Below are positions 46,305 to 55,255 of a stretch of DNA of 64,000 bases, one piece after another. The position numbers were made by a program, and so were the translations under genes. The DNA comes from Pseudomonas citronellolis (GTDB taxonomy: Bacteria > Pseudomonadota > Gammaproteobacteria > Pseudomonadales > Pseudomonadaceae), in the NCBI RefSeq assembly GCF_900112375.1, contig NZ_FOLS01000010.1:1-64000 (forward strand), written 5' to 3'. The stretch's first letter is position 1. Each line of letters begins with the position of its first letter. Under the pieces are notes generated by a model, which was not told the origin of the DNA, made no database searches, and saw nothing but the letters and a program-made list of their open reading frames with translations.

Positions 46305-47057
46305 ATGAAGAACTATAAGAAGATCCTTCTGGCCGCTGCCGCCACCCTGGCCTTCGGCGCCCACGCGGTCGCCGCCGAGAAGTTGCGCATCGGCACCGAA
46401 GGCGCCTACCCGCCCTTCAACGGCATCGACGCCAGCGGCCAGGTGGTCGGCTTCGACCTCGACGTCGGCAAGGCCCTGTGCGCCAAGATGAAGGTCGAGT
46501 GCGAGGTGGTCACCTCCGACTGGGACGGCATCATCCCGGCGCTGAACGCCAAGAAGTTCGACTTCATCGTCGCCTCCATGTCGATCACCGACGAGCGCAA
46601 GCAGGCGGTGGACTTCACCAACCCCTACTACACCAACAAGCTGCAGTTCGTGGCGCCCAGGTCGGTGGACTTCAAGACCGACAAGGGCTACCTGAAGGGC
46701 AAGGTGATCGGTGCCCAGCGCGCGACCATCGCCGGCACCTGGCTTGAGGACAACATGTCCGACACCGTCACCATCAAGCTCTACGACACCCAGGAAAACG
46801 CCTACCTGGACCTGTCCTCGGGCCGCCTGGACGGCGTGCTGGCCGACAAGTTCGTGCAGTACGACTGGCTCAAGAGCGACGCCGGCAAGGACTTCGAGTT
46901 CAAGGGCGAGCCGGTGTTCGACAACGACAAGATCGGCATCGCCGTGCGCAAGGGCGACCCGCTGCGTGACAAGCTGAACGCCGCCCTGAAGGAAATCGTC
47001 GACGACGGCACCTACAAGAAGATCAACGAGAAGTACTTCCCCTTCAGCATCTACTGA
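46305..47057 (+). CDS. Polar amino-acid ABC transporter, periplasmic binding protein
   Basis: 250 residues with signal peptide (KILLAAAATLAFGAHAVAA). Family 3 binding protein of the HisJ/ArgT kind: RIGTEGAYPPFNGID, FDLDVGKALCAKMKVECEVV (with the disulfide typical of LAO/HisJ proteins), SMSITDERKQAVDFTNPYY and GTWLEDN. Likely ligand is a basic amino acid (Arg, Lys, Orn or His), inferred from family. The stop is followed by an 11-bp stem that may protect this most abundant subunit's mRNA. Confidence 0.93.
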   Translation: MKNYKKILLAAAATLAFGAHAVAAEKLRIGTEGAYPPFNGIDASGQVVGFDLDVGKALCAKMKVECEVVTSDWDGIIPALNAKKFDFIVASMSITDERKQAVDFTNPYYTNKLQFVAPRSVDFKTDKGYLKGKVIGAQRATIAGTWLEDNMSDTVTIKLYDTQENAYLDLSSGRLDGVLADKFVQYDWLKSDAGKDFEFKGEPVFDNDKIGIAVRKGDPLRDKLNAALKEIVDDGTYKKINEKYFPFSIY

Positions 47058-47066
47058 TGCCAGCCC

Positions 47067-47093
47067 GGCGCGCCCTGTGACCCAGGGCGCGCC
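47067..47093 (+). promoter_or_regulatory. Intercistronic hairpin between binding protein and permease genes
   Basis: Perfect 11-bp stem GGCGCGCCCTG / CAGGGCGCGCC with a 5-base loop and no T-run. In ABC operons such stems after the binding-protein gene commonly stabilise upstream mRNA and lower permease expression; inferred here. Confidence 0.7.
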
Positions 47094-47111
47094 CCTTCAG
47101 GCGCGATCCCC

Positions 47112-47807
47112 ATGATTTTCGACCTGCACGGTTTCGGCCCGCAGCTGGCGGCCGGCACCCTGATGACGCTCAAGCTGTCCCTGGCCGCGGTCTGCCTCGG
47201 CCTGATCCTCGGGCTGCTCGGCGCCATCGCCAAGACCTCGAAGAATGCCTTGCTGCGCATGCTCGGCGGCGCCTACACCACCCTGGTGCGCGGCGTGCCG
47301 GAAACCCTCTGGGTGCTGATGATCTATTTCGGCACCGTGGCCGGGCTGAACGCCGTGGGCGACCTGTTCGGCAAGCCCGACCTGGCCCTGAGCCCCTTCG
47401 CCGCCGGCACCTGCGCCCTGGGCCTGTGCTTCGGCGCCTACGCCACCGAAGTCTTCCGCGGCGCCCTGCTGGCCGTGCCCAAGGGCCACCGCGAGGCCGG
47501 CCAGGCGCTGGGCCTGTCCGCCCCGCGGATCTTCTGGCGCATCGTCCTGCCGCAGGTGTGGCGCGTGGCCCTGCCGGGCCTGGGCAACCTGTACCTGATC
47601 CTGCTCAAGGACACCGCCCTGGTCTCGCTGATCACCCTCGACGAGATCATGCGCAAGGCCCAGGTCGCCTCCAACGCGACCAAAGAGCCCTTCACCTTCT
47701 ACATGACCGCCGCGCTGATCTACCTGGGCCTGACCGTATTCGTCATGGCCGCCCTGCACTTCCTGGAGCGCCGCGCCGGCCGCGGTTTCGTGAGGAACGA
47801 GCTATGA
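47112..47807 (+). CDS. Polar amino-acid ABC transporter, permease (HisQ type)
   Basis: 231 residues, several membrane helices. The N-terminal GFGPQLAAGTLMTLKLSLAAV is the usual HisQ start. The EAA loop is GHREAGQALGLSAPRIFWRIVLPQ, which contacts the ATPase. It pairs with the next gene, whose start overlaps its stop by 4 bases, to form the inner-membrane channel. Confidence 0.94.
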   Translation: MIFDLHGFGPQLAAGTLMTLKLSLAAVCLGLILGLLGAIAKTSKNALLRMLGGAYTTLVRGVPETLWVLMIYFGTVAGLNAVGDLFGKPDLALSPFAAGTCALGLCFGAYATEVFRGALLAVPKGHREAGQALGLSAPRIFWRIVLPQVWRVALPGLGNLYLILLKDTALVSLITLDEIMRKAQVASNATKEPFTFYMTAALIYLGLTVFVMAALHFLERRAGRGFVRNEL

Positions 47808-48496
47808 CCGACATGGAGCTGATCCTCAAGTGGCTGCCGAAGATGCTCCAGGGCGCCGGGCTGACCCTCGAGCTGCTGGCCTTCGCCGTGGTCGCCGGCC
47901 TGGCCCTGGCCGTGCCGCTGGGCATCGCCCGCGCCTCGCGGCACTGGTACGTGCGCGCGCTGCCCTACACCTACATCTTCTTCTTCCGCGGCACCCCGCT
48001 GCTGCTGCAGCTGTTCATCGTCTACTACGGCCTGGCGCAGTTCGAGTCGGTGCGCCAGGGGCCGCTCTGGCCCTACCTGCGCGATCCCTACTGGTGCGCG
48101 CTGCTGACCATGACCCTGCACACCGCGGCCTACATCGCCGAGATCCTCCGCGGCGCCATCCACGCCATCCCGGTGGGTGAAGTGGAAGCCGCGCGGGCCC
48201 TGGGCATGTCGCGCCGCCAGGCACTGCTGCACATCATCCTGCCGCGCGCCGCGCGCATCGCCCTGCCGGCCTACAGCAACGAGGTGATCCTCATGCTCAA
48301 GGCCAGCGCCGTGGTCTACACCGTGACGCTGTTCGACATCATGGGCATGACCCGCACCATCATCGCCCGCACCTACGAGGCCATGCTGTTCTTCTGCCTC
48401 GCCGGGGTGTTCTACCTGGTCATCACCCTGGTCCTCACCCGCCTGTTCCGCCTCGCCGAGCGCTGGCTGCGGGTGGACTCCATGCAGGGGCGCTGA
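47804..48496 (+). CDS. Polar amino-acid ABC transporter, permease (HisM type)
   Basis: 230 residues from the ATG at 47804 overlapping the upstream stop. Multiple membrane helices, the FFFRGTPLLLQLFIVYYG segment typical of HisM, and EAA loop VEAARALGMSRRQALLHIILPRA. Last gene of the transporter operon; no clear terminator follows before the methyltransferase gene. Confidence 0.94.
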   Translation: MTDMELILKWLPKMLQGAGLTLELLAFAVVAGLALAVPLGIARASRHWYVRALPYTYIFFFRGTPLLLQLFIVYYGLAQFESVRQGPLWPYLRDPYWCALLTMTLHTAAYIAEILRGAIHAIPVGEVEAARALGMSRRQALLHIILPRAARIALPAYSNEVILMLKASAVVYTVTLFDIMGMTRTIIARTYEAMLFFCLAGVFYLVITLVLTRLFRLAERWLRVDSMQGR

Positions 48497-48564
48497 CCGG
48501 CGCTTCCCGGATGTGGCGGGGCCGCTATAATCGCCGCCCCGCCACTCACTCCCAGCGCACCGCC

Positions 48565-49776
48565 GTGGCCAACCGCCTCACCGACGACGTCCTGCTCCAG
48601 CGCTTCCAGGCTCTGGACGCCTTCCTGCTCGCCCACCAGGGGCTGTGGCGGCCCAAGCCCTTCACCCTGCTGGAACTGCCCTGGGAAGCCGAACACCGGG
48701 AACTGGCCACCTGGCTGCGCGGGCGCGACCTGGAACAGGCCGACACCGCGCACAACCAGCCCGAACGCCTGCCCGCGCCGGCGCCCTTCCCGGAGCTGGC
48801 GAGCCGCGCCGCGCAACTGAGCGAAGTCGAGGACCTGCCGTCCCACCCGCTGCCCAGGCTGCCGGCGCAGTTCCAGGTCGACGTGCCCGGGCGCAAATGG
48901 CAGCAGATCGAAGCCTTCGCCAGCCGCCTGGAGTTCGCCACGCCCTCCGTGCAGTGGCTGGACTGGTGCGCCGGCAAGGGCCACCTCGGGCGCCTGCTGG
49001 CCCACGGCGGGCAACCGCTGCTGAGCCTGGAGCGTGACCTCGCGCTGGTCAGCGAAGGCCAGCGCCTGAGCGACCGCCTGGGCCTGCGCGCCATGCACGT
49101 CGAGCAGGACGTACTCGCCGAAGGCGCCGCCCGCTACCTGCAGCCCGGCCAGACCGCCGTGGCCCTGCACGCCTGCGGCGACCTGCACGTCCAGTTGCTG
49201 CGCCTGGCGGCGGGCAAGCGCTGCCGGCAACTGGCGGTGGCGCCCTGCTGCTACAACCGCATCGCCAGCGAGCACTACCAGCCGTTATCCACAGCCGCGG
49301 GTGCTTCCCGCCTGAAGCTGGATCAGGACGACCTGCGCCTACCGCTCGCCGAGACGGTCACCGCCGGCGCCCGGATACGGCGCCAGCGCGACAACTCCAT
49401 GGCCCGGCGCCTGGCCTTCGACCTGCTGCAGCGCGAACTACGCGGCGAGGACAGCTACCTGCCGGTGCCCTCGGTGCCCGTGGACTGGCTGCACAAACCC
49501 TTCGCCGACTACTGCCGCGACCTGGCCGCGCTCAAGGGCCTGCCCCGCCCCGCCGAGCGCGACTGGAGCGCGCTGGAGGCCCAAGGCTGGCGGCGCCTGG
49601 CCGAAGTGCGCAATCTCGAACTGGTGCGCGGCCTGTTCCGCCGCCCGCTGGAACTCTGGCTGCTGCTCGACCGCGCGCTGTTCCTCGTCGAACAGGGCTA
49701 CCGGGTACGCCTGGGGCGCTTCTGCGCCAGCCAGGTCACGCCGCGAAACCTGCTCATCCTCGCCGAGCACGTCTAG
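48565..49776 (+). CDS. SAM-dependent methyltransferase, Methyltransf_32-like
   Basis: About 403 residues from the GTG at 48565 (VANRLTDDVLLQRFQ); an ATG at 48511 extends it by 18. Around residues 130-240 lies a class I methyltransferase core: LDWCAGKGHLGRLLA (SAM-binding motif I), LSLERD (acidic loop), AVALHACGDLHVQLL, and AVAPCCYNRI. The CCYN-type motif and length match a family of predicted RNA or protein methyltransferases; substrate is unknown. It stands alone between the ABC operon and the efflux operon. An exact DnaA-box 9-mer lies inside the gene at 49285. Confidence 0.8.
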   Translation: MANRLTDDVLLQRFQALDAFLLAHQGLWRPKPFTLLELPWEAEHRELATWLRGRDLEQADTAHNQPERLPAPAPFPELASRAAQLSEVEDLPSHPLPRLPAQFQVDVPGRKWQQIEAFASRLEFATPSVQWLDWCAGKGHLGRLLAHGGQPLLSLERDLALVSEGQRLSDRLGLRAMHVEQDVLAEGAARYLQPGQTAVALHACGDLHVQLLRLAAGKRCRQLAVAPCCYNRIASEHYQPLSTAAGASRLKLDQDDLRLPLAETVTAGARIRRQRDNSMARRLAFDLLQRELRGEDSYLPVPSVPVDWLHKPFADYCRDLAALKGLPRPAERDWSALEAQGWRRLAEVRNLELVRGLFRRPLELWLLLDRALFLVEQGYRVRLGRFCASQVTPRNLLILAEHV

Positions 49777-50109
49777 TACGAGCGTTCCAGAGAGAAGCCC
49801 ACAGAACCTGTGGATAACTCTGTTGAGAACACCGGGAAAATCGCTCACGCGGCCCGCTGCTGGCCTGCCGGCGCGGCTCTGTTCGAATTTTGAACAGATC
49901 AGATAATTTCTTTTAAAAACATAGCTTTAAGAAAAACCTGAAAAGCGCTGAGGCTTTTTTAGCACTAGCCGCCAAGCCATGCCCCGGCATTGTGCATAAG
50001 CACTGCTGCCGGGGCCGCGTCGCACACCGAGCGGGCACATCCTGTTTCACGGAACGCTCGCATAGTGCTTTCAGGAACGGATTGTTGCCCATTTGCAACA
50101 ATCTGCTAT
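49777..50109. other. Intergenic region upstream of the MarR-efflux operon, no gene seen
   Basis: About 330 bp, markedly AT-rich from 49880 to 49960, with a TGTGGATAA 9-mer at 49809-49817. A T-rich run (GCTTTTTTAGC) lies near 49953. No ribosome site with a matching coding frame; the short open frames on the minus strand do not look coding. The final part feeds into the marR promoter. Confidence 0.5.
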
Positions 50110-50164
50110 TTGTCATTAGCTGCCTAGGCAGTATTATTTCGAAACACATTACCTGCCTAGACAG
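50110..50164 (+). promoter_or_regulatory. marR-efflux operon promoter with two palindromic operators
   Basis: TTGTCA (50110-50115), 16-base spacer, TATTAT (50132-50137). Palindrome CTGCCTAGGCAG (50120-50131) fills the spacer, and a near copy CTGCCTAGACAG (50153-50164) lies 33 bp downstream, about three helical turns, just before the marR start. This is the layout expected for an autorepressing MarR/EmrR regulator. Confidence 0.78.
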
Positions 50165-50178
50165 TTATTAGCCTTGCC

Positions 50179-50649
50179 ATGGATCACTACCGCGTCACGG
50201 ACTTCCCGTTCAGGGGCTCGATCGGCCAGTTGCTGGGGCTGGCGGCCATCCTCAAGGACCGCCTGCTGGACAAGCACCTGATCCACCTGGACATCACCGC
50301 CGCGCAATTCAAGGTGCTGTTCTTCATCGGCCAGAACCGCGCCAACACCCCGGGCGAGCTGTGCCGCGAGCTGTCCATCGACAGCGGCTCGATGACGCGC
50401 ATGCTCGATCGCCTGGCGAAGAAAGACCTGCTGCTGCGCCAGCCCTGCCCCAACGACCGGCGCAGCGTGCGCCTGCAGCTCAGCCCCGCCGGCGAGGCGG
50501 TGAACGCCCAGGCGCCACAGATCGCCGTGCGGGCGATGAACGAACTGGTCGGCTGCCTCAACCCCGAGGAACTGCTGACTCTCACCCGGCTGCTGGACAA
50601 GATCCTCGCCAGCCATGGCGTCGCGCCCGGCGCGACCCAGGAGAAGTAG
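50179..50649 (+). CDS. MarR-family transcriptional regulator (EmrR/MprA-like)
   Basis: 156 residues. A winged-helix core with AAQFKVLFFIGQN, the recognition region TPGELCRELSIDSGSMTRMLDRLAKKDLLLRQPCPNDRRSVRLQLSPAG (DxR wing motif NDRRS), and helical dimerisation ends. It is the first gene of a four-gene operon with outer-membrane factor, EmrA-type adaptor and EmrB-type transporter, so it most likely represses its own operon and releases DNA on binding toxic ligands. Two 12-bp palindromes lie in its promoter. Confidence 0.93.
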   Translation: MDHYRVTDFPFRGSIGQLLGLAAILKDRLLDKHLIHLDITAAQFKVLFFIGQNRANTPGELCRELSIDSGSMTRMLDRLAKKDLLLRQPCPNDRRSVRLQLSPAGEAVNAQAPQIAVRAMNELVGCLNPEELLTLTRLLDKILASHGVAPGATQEK

Positions 50650-50652
50650 GCC

Positions 50653-52131
50653 ATGCGTGCATTCCGCTTACCCGCCGCTACCCTGCTGGCCAGCGCCGTG
50701 GCGCTGGCCGGCTGCGTCAGCTCCTCGGGCCTGGCGCCCAGCGGCAAGGCGCTCGACAGCGCCTCGCTGCAGGCCGGCCGCAGCCTCGACGGCACGCCGC
50801 TGTCCAGTGCCGCCTGGCCGCGCCGGAACTGGTGGAGCAGCCTGGGCGACGCCCAGCTCGACAGCCTGATCGACGAGGCCCTGAAAGGCACGCCGGACCT
50901 GCAGATCGCCGACGCCCGCGCGCGCCAGGCCGCCGCCGCGGCCAGCGCCGCCGATGCCGAGCGCATGCCCACGCTCAATGGCAAGGCCAGCTATGCGGGC
51001 ATCCGCGCGCCCACCAGCGTGCTCCCCGCGCCAACGGGCGGGCATTATTCGGCGGTGAAGTACCTGTCCCTGGGCTTCAACTACGATTTCGACCTCTGGG
51101 GCGGCCAGCGCGCCGCCTGGGAAGCCGCCCTCGGCCAGGCCAACGCCGCCGAGGTGGACCGCCAGGCCGCGGCCATCACCCTCTCGGCCAACGTCGCCCG
51201 CGCCTATAGCGAGCTGGGCCACGCCTTCGCCGTGCGCGACCTGTCCCGCGATGAGCTGGAGCGTTCGCAGCGCCTGTTCGAGCTCAGCCGCAAGCGCATG
51301 GACGCCGGCCTGGACAGCAAGGTGCAGTTGCAGCAGACGCAAACCCAGGTGGCCAGCGCCCGCCAGCAGCTGGCCGCCGCCGAACAGCAGATCGCCAGCG
51401 ACCGTATCGCCCTGGCCGTGCTGCTCGGCCAGGGACCGGACCGCGGCCTCGACCTGCAGCGCCCGCAACCGCTCAAGACCGACGCTCTGAGCCTGCCGCC
51501 CGACCTGCCGGCGGAACTGCTCGGCCGCCGCCCGGACATAGTCGCCGCGCGCTGGCGCGTCGAGGCCGCGGGCAAGGACATCCAGGCGGCGAAGATGCAG
51601 TTCTACCCGAACCTCAACCTGGGCGCGATGATCGGCCTGGCCAGCATGCACACCAGCGACCTGCTGGAGGCGCCGAGCCGCTTCTTCCAGGTCGCCCCGG
51701 CCATCTCCCTGCCGCTGTTCGACGGCGGCCGCCTGCGCGCCAACCTGGCCGGCAAGGACGCGGACTACGACCTCGCCGTGGCGCAGTACAACAAAACCCT
51801 GGTCGGCGCCCTGGGCGAGGTCAGCGACGACCTCGGCCAGTTGCACTCGCTGGAGCAGCAACTGGTCGACCAGCGCGAGGCCCGCGACATCGCCAAGTCC
51901 AACTTCGAACTGGCCATGCGCCGCTATGGCGAAGGCGTCGGCAACTACCTCGACGCCCTCAGCGTGCAGCAACAACTGCTGCTCGCCGAGCGCCAGCTGG
52001 CCAACCTGGAAGCCCAGCGCATCGACCTCTCCGTCCAGCTGGTGCAAGCCCTGGGCGGTGGCTTCCAGGCCGACTCCGTTCCCCCGTCTTCCGCCCCGCT
52101 CGCCCAGGCGGGCGCAGCCGCCGTGCACTAA
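50653..52131 (+). CDS. Outer-membrane efflux lipoprotein (NodT/OprM family)
   Basis: 492 residues. Lipoprotein signal peptide with the lipobox LAGC at the cleavage site (ASAVALAGCVSSSG). The mature protein has two OEP repeats: WWSSLGDAQLDSLIDEAL ... RARQAAAAASAADA in the first half, and GRRPDIVAARWRVEAAGKDIQAAKMQFYPNL in the second. It forms the trimeric channel for the EmrAB-type pump encoded next. It starts 3 bases after the marR stop. Confidence 0.94.
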   Translation: MRAFRLPAATLLASAVALAGCVSSSGLAPSGKALDSASLQAGRSLDGTPLSSAAWPRRNWWSSLGDAQLDSLIDEALKGTPDLQIADARARQAAAAASAADAERMPTLNGKASYAGIRAPTSVLPAPTGGHYSAVKYLSLGFNYDFDLWGGQRAAWEAALGQANAAEVDRQAAAITLSANVARAYSELGHAFAVRDLSRDELERSQRLFELSRKRMDAGLDSKVQLQQTQTQVASARQQLAAAEQQIASDRIALAVLLGQGPDRGLDLQRPQPLKTDALSLPPDLPAELLGRRPDIVAARWRVEAAGKDIQAAKMQFYPNLNLGAMIGLASMHTSDLLEAPSRFFQVAPAISLPLFDGGRLRANLAGKDADYDLAVAQYNKTLVGALGEVSDDLGQLHSLEQQLVDQREARDIAKSNFELAMRRYGEGVGNYLDALSVQQQLLLAERQLANLEAQRIDLSVQLVQALGGGFQADSVPPSSAPLAQAGAAAVH

Positions 52132-52143
52132 GAGGCAACCGCC

Positions 52144-53331
52144 ATGACCACCGATACCCAAGAAACCACCGGCGGCAACCCCCAGCGCAAGCGCTGGCTG
52201 CTGATCCTGCTGGTCGTCGTCATCCTCGCCGGCATCGCCGCGGCGCTCTGGGAGTTCCTCTACGGGCGCTGGCACGAAGACACCGACGATGCCTACGTCA
52301 ACGGCAACGTGGTGCAGATCACCCCGCAGATCACCGGCACCGTGGTCAGCATCGGCGCCGACGACGGCAACCTGGTGCACAAGGGCCAGGTCCTGGTGAA
52401 GTTCGACCCCAGCGACGCCGACGTGGCCCTGCAGCAGGCCGAAGCCAACCTGGCGCGCACCGTGCGCCAGGTGCGCGGGCTGTTCAGCAACGTCGACGGC
52501 TACAAGGCCGACGTCGCCGCGAAGAAGGTCGCCCTGGCCAAGGCCGAGGCCGACTTCAAGCGCCGCCAGCACCTGGCCGACGACGGCGCCATCTCCCGCG
52601 AGGAGCTGGCCCACGCCCGTGATGCCCTGGATACCGCGCGCAACGCCCTGACCAGCTCCGAGCAGCAGCTGGACACCAACCGCGCGCTGGTGGACGACAC
52701 CGTCGTCGCCTCCCACCCCGACGTCAAGGCGGCCGCCGCCAAGCTGCGCCAGGCCTACCTGGACGACGCCCGCGCGGTGATAGTCGCGCCGGTGACCGGC
52801 TACGTGGCCAAGCGCACCGTGCAGGTCGGCCAGCGCGTTCAGCCAGGCACTGCGCTCATGGCGGTGATCCCGCTGGAGCAGGTGTGGATCGACGCCAACT
52901 TCAAGGAAACCCAGCTGCAGCACATGCGCATCGGCCAGCCGGTGGAAATCCGTTCCGACCTCTACGGCAGCTCGGTCAAGTACCAGGGCAGCGTGGAAAG
53001 CCTGGGCGTCGGCACCGGCAGCGCCTTCTCCCTGCTGCCGGCGCAGAACGCCACCGGCAACTGGATCAAGATCGTCCAGCGCGTGCCCGTGCGCATCCGC
53101 GTCGACGCCAGGCAACTGGACGAGCATCCGCTACGCATCGGCCTGTCGATGGACGTCAACGTCGACCTGCACGACCAGAGCGGCCCGGCCCTGTCGCAGC
53201 AGCCGCCGAAGGAAGCGCTGTTCTCCACCGACGTCTACCAGCAGCAACTGGCCTCGGCGGACCAGCTCATCGAGCAGCTGATCCACGCCAACATGGCCGA
53301 CGGCCGCGGCCGCAGCACCGCCGCGCGCTGA
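52144..53331 (+). CDS. EmrA-type membrane fusion (HlyD family) efflux adaptor
   Basis: 395 residues. One N-terminal membrane helix (WLLILLVVVILAGIAAALWEF), the biotinyl-lipoyl half-motif TDDAYVNGNVVQITPQITGTV, long hairpin coiled coil (about 95-210), then the second lipoyl half VIVAPVTGYVAKRTVQVGQRV and beta-barrel region with VWIDANFKETQL. It links the inner-membrane EmrB-type transporter to the outer-membrane channel. Same operon, 12-bp gap. Confidence 0.94.
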   Translation: MTTDTQETTGGNPQRKRWLLILLVVVILAGIAAALWEFLYGRWHEDTDDAYVNGNVVQITPQITGTVVSIGADDGNLVHKGQVLVKFDPSDADVALQQAEANLARTVRQVRGLFSNVDGYKADVAAKKVALAKAEADFKRRQHLADDGAISREELAHARDALDTARNALTSSEQQLDTNRALVDDTVVASHPDVKAAAAKLRQAYLDDARAVIVAPVTGYVAKRTVQVGQRVQPGTALMAVIPLEQVWIDANFKETQLQHMRIGQPVEIRSDLYGSSVKYQGSVESLGVGTGSAFSLLPAQNATGNWIKIVQRVPVRIRVDARQLDEHPLRIGLSMDVNVDLHDQSGPALSQQPPKEALFSTDVYQQQLASADQLIEQLIHANMADGRGRSTAAR

Positions 53332-53344
53332 GCCCGGAAGCATC

Positions 53345-54883
53345 ATGAGCGAGAACAGCAGCAACGGCGCCTTCAGCCCGCCCAGCCTGGTGATGGCCAC
53401 CATCGGCCTGTCCCTGGCGACCTTCATGCAGGTGCTGGACACCACCATCGCCAACGTCGCCCTGCCGACCATCTCCGGCAACCTGGGGGTGAGCGCCGAG
53501 CAGGGCACCTGGGTGATCACCTCCTTCGCGGTGAGCAACGCCATCGCCCTGCCGCTGACCGGCTGGCTGAGCCGCAAGGTCGGCGAGGTGCGGCTGTTCA
53601 TCGCCGCCACCATTCTCTTCGTGATCGCCTCCTTCCTCTGCGGCGTGGCCCAGCAGATGGGCATGCTGGTGGGCTTCCGCGCCCTGCAGGGCTTCGTCGC
53701 CGGGCCGCTGTACCCGATCACCCAGACGCTGCTGATCTCCATCTACCCGCCGGCCAAGCGCGGCATGGCCCTGGCGCTGCTGGCGATGGTCACGGTGGTG
53801 GCGCCCATCGCCGGGCCCATCCTCGGCGGCTGGATCACCGACAGCTACAGCTGGCCGTGGATCTTCTTCATCAACGTGCCGATCGGCCTGTTCGCCGCCT
53901 TCGTGGTCTACCAGCAACTGAAGAAACGCCCGGTGGTGATCAAGCACGCGCCCATGGACTACATGGGGCTGATCCTGCTGGTCCTCGGCGTGGGCGCCCT
54001 GCAGATCGTGCTCGACAAGGGCAACGACCTGGACTGGTTCGAGTCGAACTTCATCGTCGGCGGCACCGTGGTGTCGGTCATCGCCCTGGCGGCCTTCATC
54101 ATCTGGGAGCTGACCGACAAGCACCCGATCGTCAACCTGCGCCTGTTCGTGCACCGCAACTTCACCTTCGGCACCCTGGCGCTGGTGGGCGGCTACGCCG
54201 GCTTCTTCGGCATGAACCTGCTGCTGCCGCAGTGGCTGCAGACGCAGATGGGCTACACCGCCACCTGGGCGGGCCTGGCCGCGGCGCCGATCGGCATCCT
54301 GCCGGTGTTCCTCTCGCCGCTGGTCGGCCGCTACGCCAACAACTTCGACCTGCGCATCCTCGCTGGCCTGGCGTTCCTGGTGATGTCCGTCACCAGCTTC
54401 ATGCGCGCCGCCTTCAACACCGAGGTGGACTACGCCCACATCGCCCTGGTGCAGACCCTCATGGGCCTGGGCGTGGCCTTCTTCTTCATGCCCATCCTGA
54501 GCATCCTGCTCTCCGACCTGCCGCCGGACCAGATCGCCGACGGCTCGGGCCTGGCCACCTTCCTGCGCACCCTGGGCGGCAGCTTCGCGGCCTCCCTCAC
54601 CACCTGGATCTGGGACCGCCGCGCCACGCTGCACCACGCCCACCTGACGGAGAGCCTGAGCACCTACGACCCGGCCACCCGCGACGCCCTGGACCTGCTC
54701 GGCGGCGCCAACCAGCACGGCGCAGCCATGCTCGACCGCATCGTCGAAGGCCAGGCCTACATGCTCTCCACGGTGGAATACTTCACCCTGCTCGGCTGGC
54801 TGTTCCTGACTCTGCTGGCCATCATCTGGCTGGCCAAGCCCCCCTTCGGCGCCAAGCCGGGAGCCGCCGCCAGCGGCCATTGA
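53345..54883 (+). CDS. EmrB/QacA-type multidrug transporter (MFS, DHA2 family)
   Basis: 512 residues with about 14 membrane helices. DHA2 signature LDTTIANVALPTISGNLG in helix 1, motif A-like LSRKVGEVRLF, and motif C-type GPILGGWITDSYSWPWIFFINVPIG. A drug/proton antiporter of the inner membrane that works with the preceding EmrA-type adaptor and outer-membrane factor. Last gene of the operon before tRNA-Thr. Substrates are not predictable; lipophilic toxins are usual for this group. Confidence 0.95.
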   Translation: MSENSSNGAFSPPSLVMATIGLSLATFMQVLDTTIANVALPTISGNLGVSAEQGTWVITSFAVSNAIALPLTGWLSRKVGEVRLFIAATILFVIASFLCGVAQQMGMLVGFRALQGFVAGPLYPITQTLLISIYPPAKRGMALALLAMVTVVAPIAGPILGGWITDSYSWPWIFFINVPIGLFAAFVVYQQLKKRPVVIKHAPMDYMGLILLVLGVGALQIVLDKGNDLDWFESNFIVGGTVVSVIALAAFIIWELTDKHPIVNLRLFVHRNFTFGTLALVGGYAGFFGMNLLLPQWLQTQMGYTATWAGLAAAPIGILPVFLSPLVGRYANNFDLRILAGLAFLVMSVTSFMRAAFNTEVDYAHIALVQTLMGLGVAFFFMPILSILLSDLPPDQIADGSGLATFLRTLGGSFAASLTTWIWDRRATLHHAHLTESLSTYDPATRDALDLLGGANQHGAAMLDRIVEGQAYMLSTVEYFTLLGWLFLTLLAIIWLAKPPFGAKPGAAASGH

Positions 54884-54913
54884 GCAAGCGGACACAAGCT
54901 GGAAAATCAGAGG

Positions 54914-54941
54914 TTTACACCGCCCGGCGCGTGGCTATAAT
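54914..54941 (+). promoter_or_regulatory. Sigma-70 promoter of tRNA-Thr
   Basis: TTTACA (54914-54919), 16-base spacer, consensus TATAAT (54936-54941), 13 bases before the tRNA. Confidence 0.85.
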
Positions 54942-54954
54942 GGCGTCCCTCCTT

Positions 54955-55030
<76 letters not shown>

Positions 55031-55255
55031 TCTACATCAAGGGTTTGCGGCGCATCCCGTGGCCTGGAAATGGCCTCTACGTAACAAGCGACGTAACAAG
55101 CGGGGCGGCTACGGCCGCTCCATCCCTGCACCAGGCTGGTGTGGGTGCCAGCGTGACAGCGGGCATGCACAAGAGAGTGGATCGCGGCAGAGAGCCAGGC
55201 TCGAAACCGCCTTTCCAGTACCAGCCCTCCATTTTATGTTGACCCATCGAAATTG

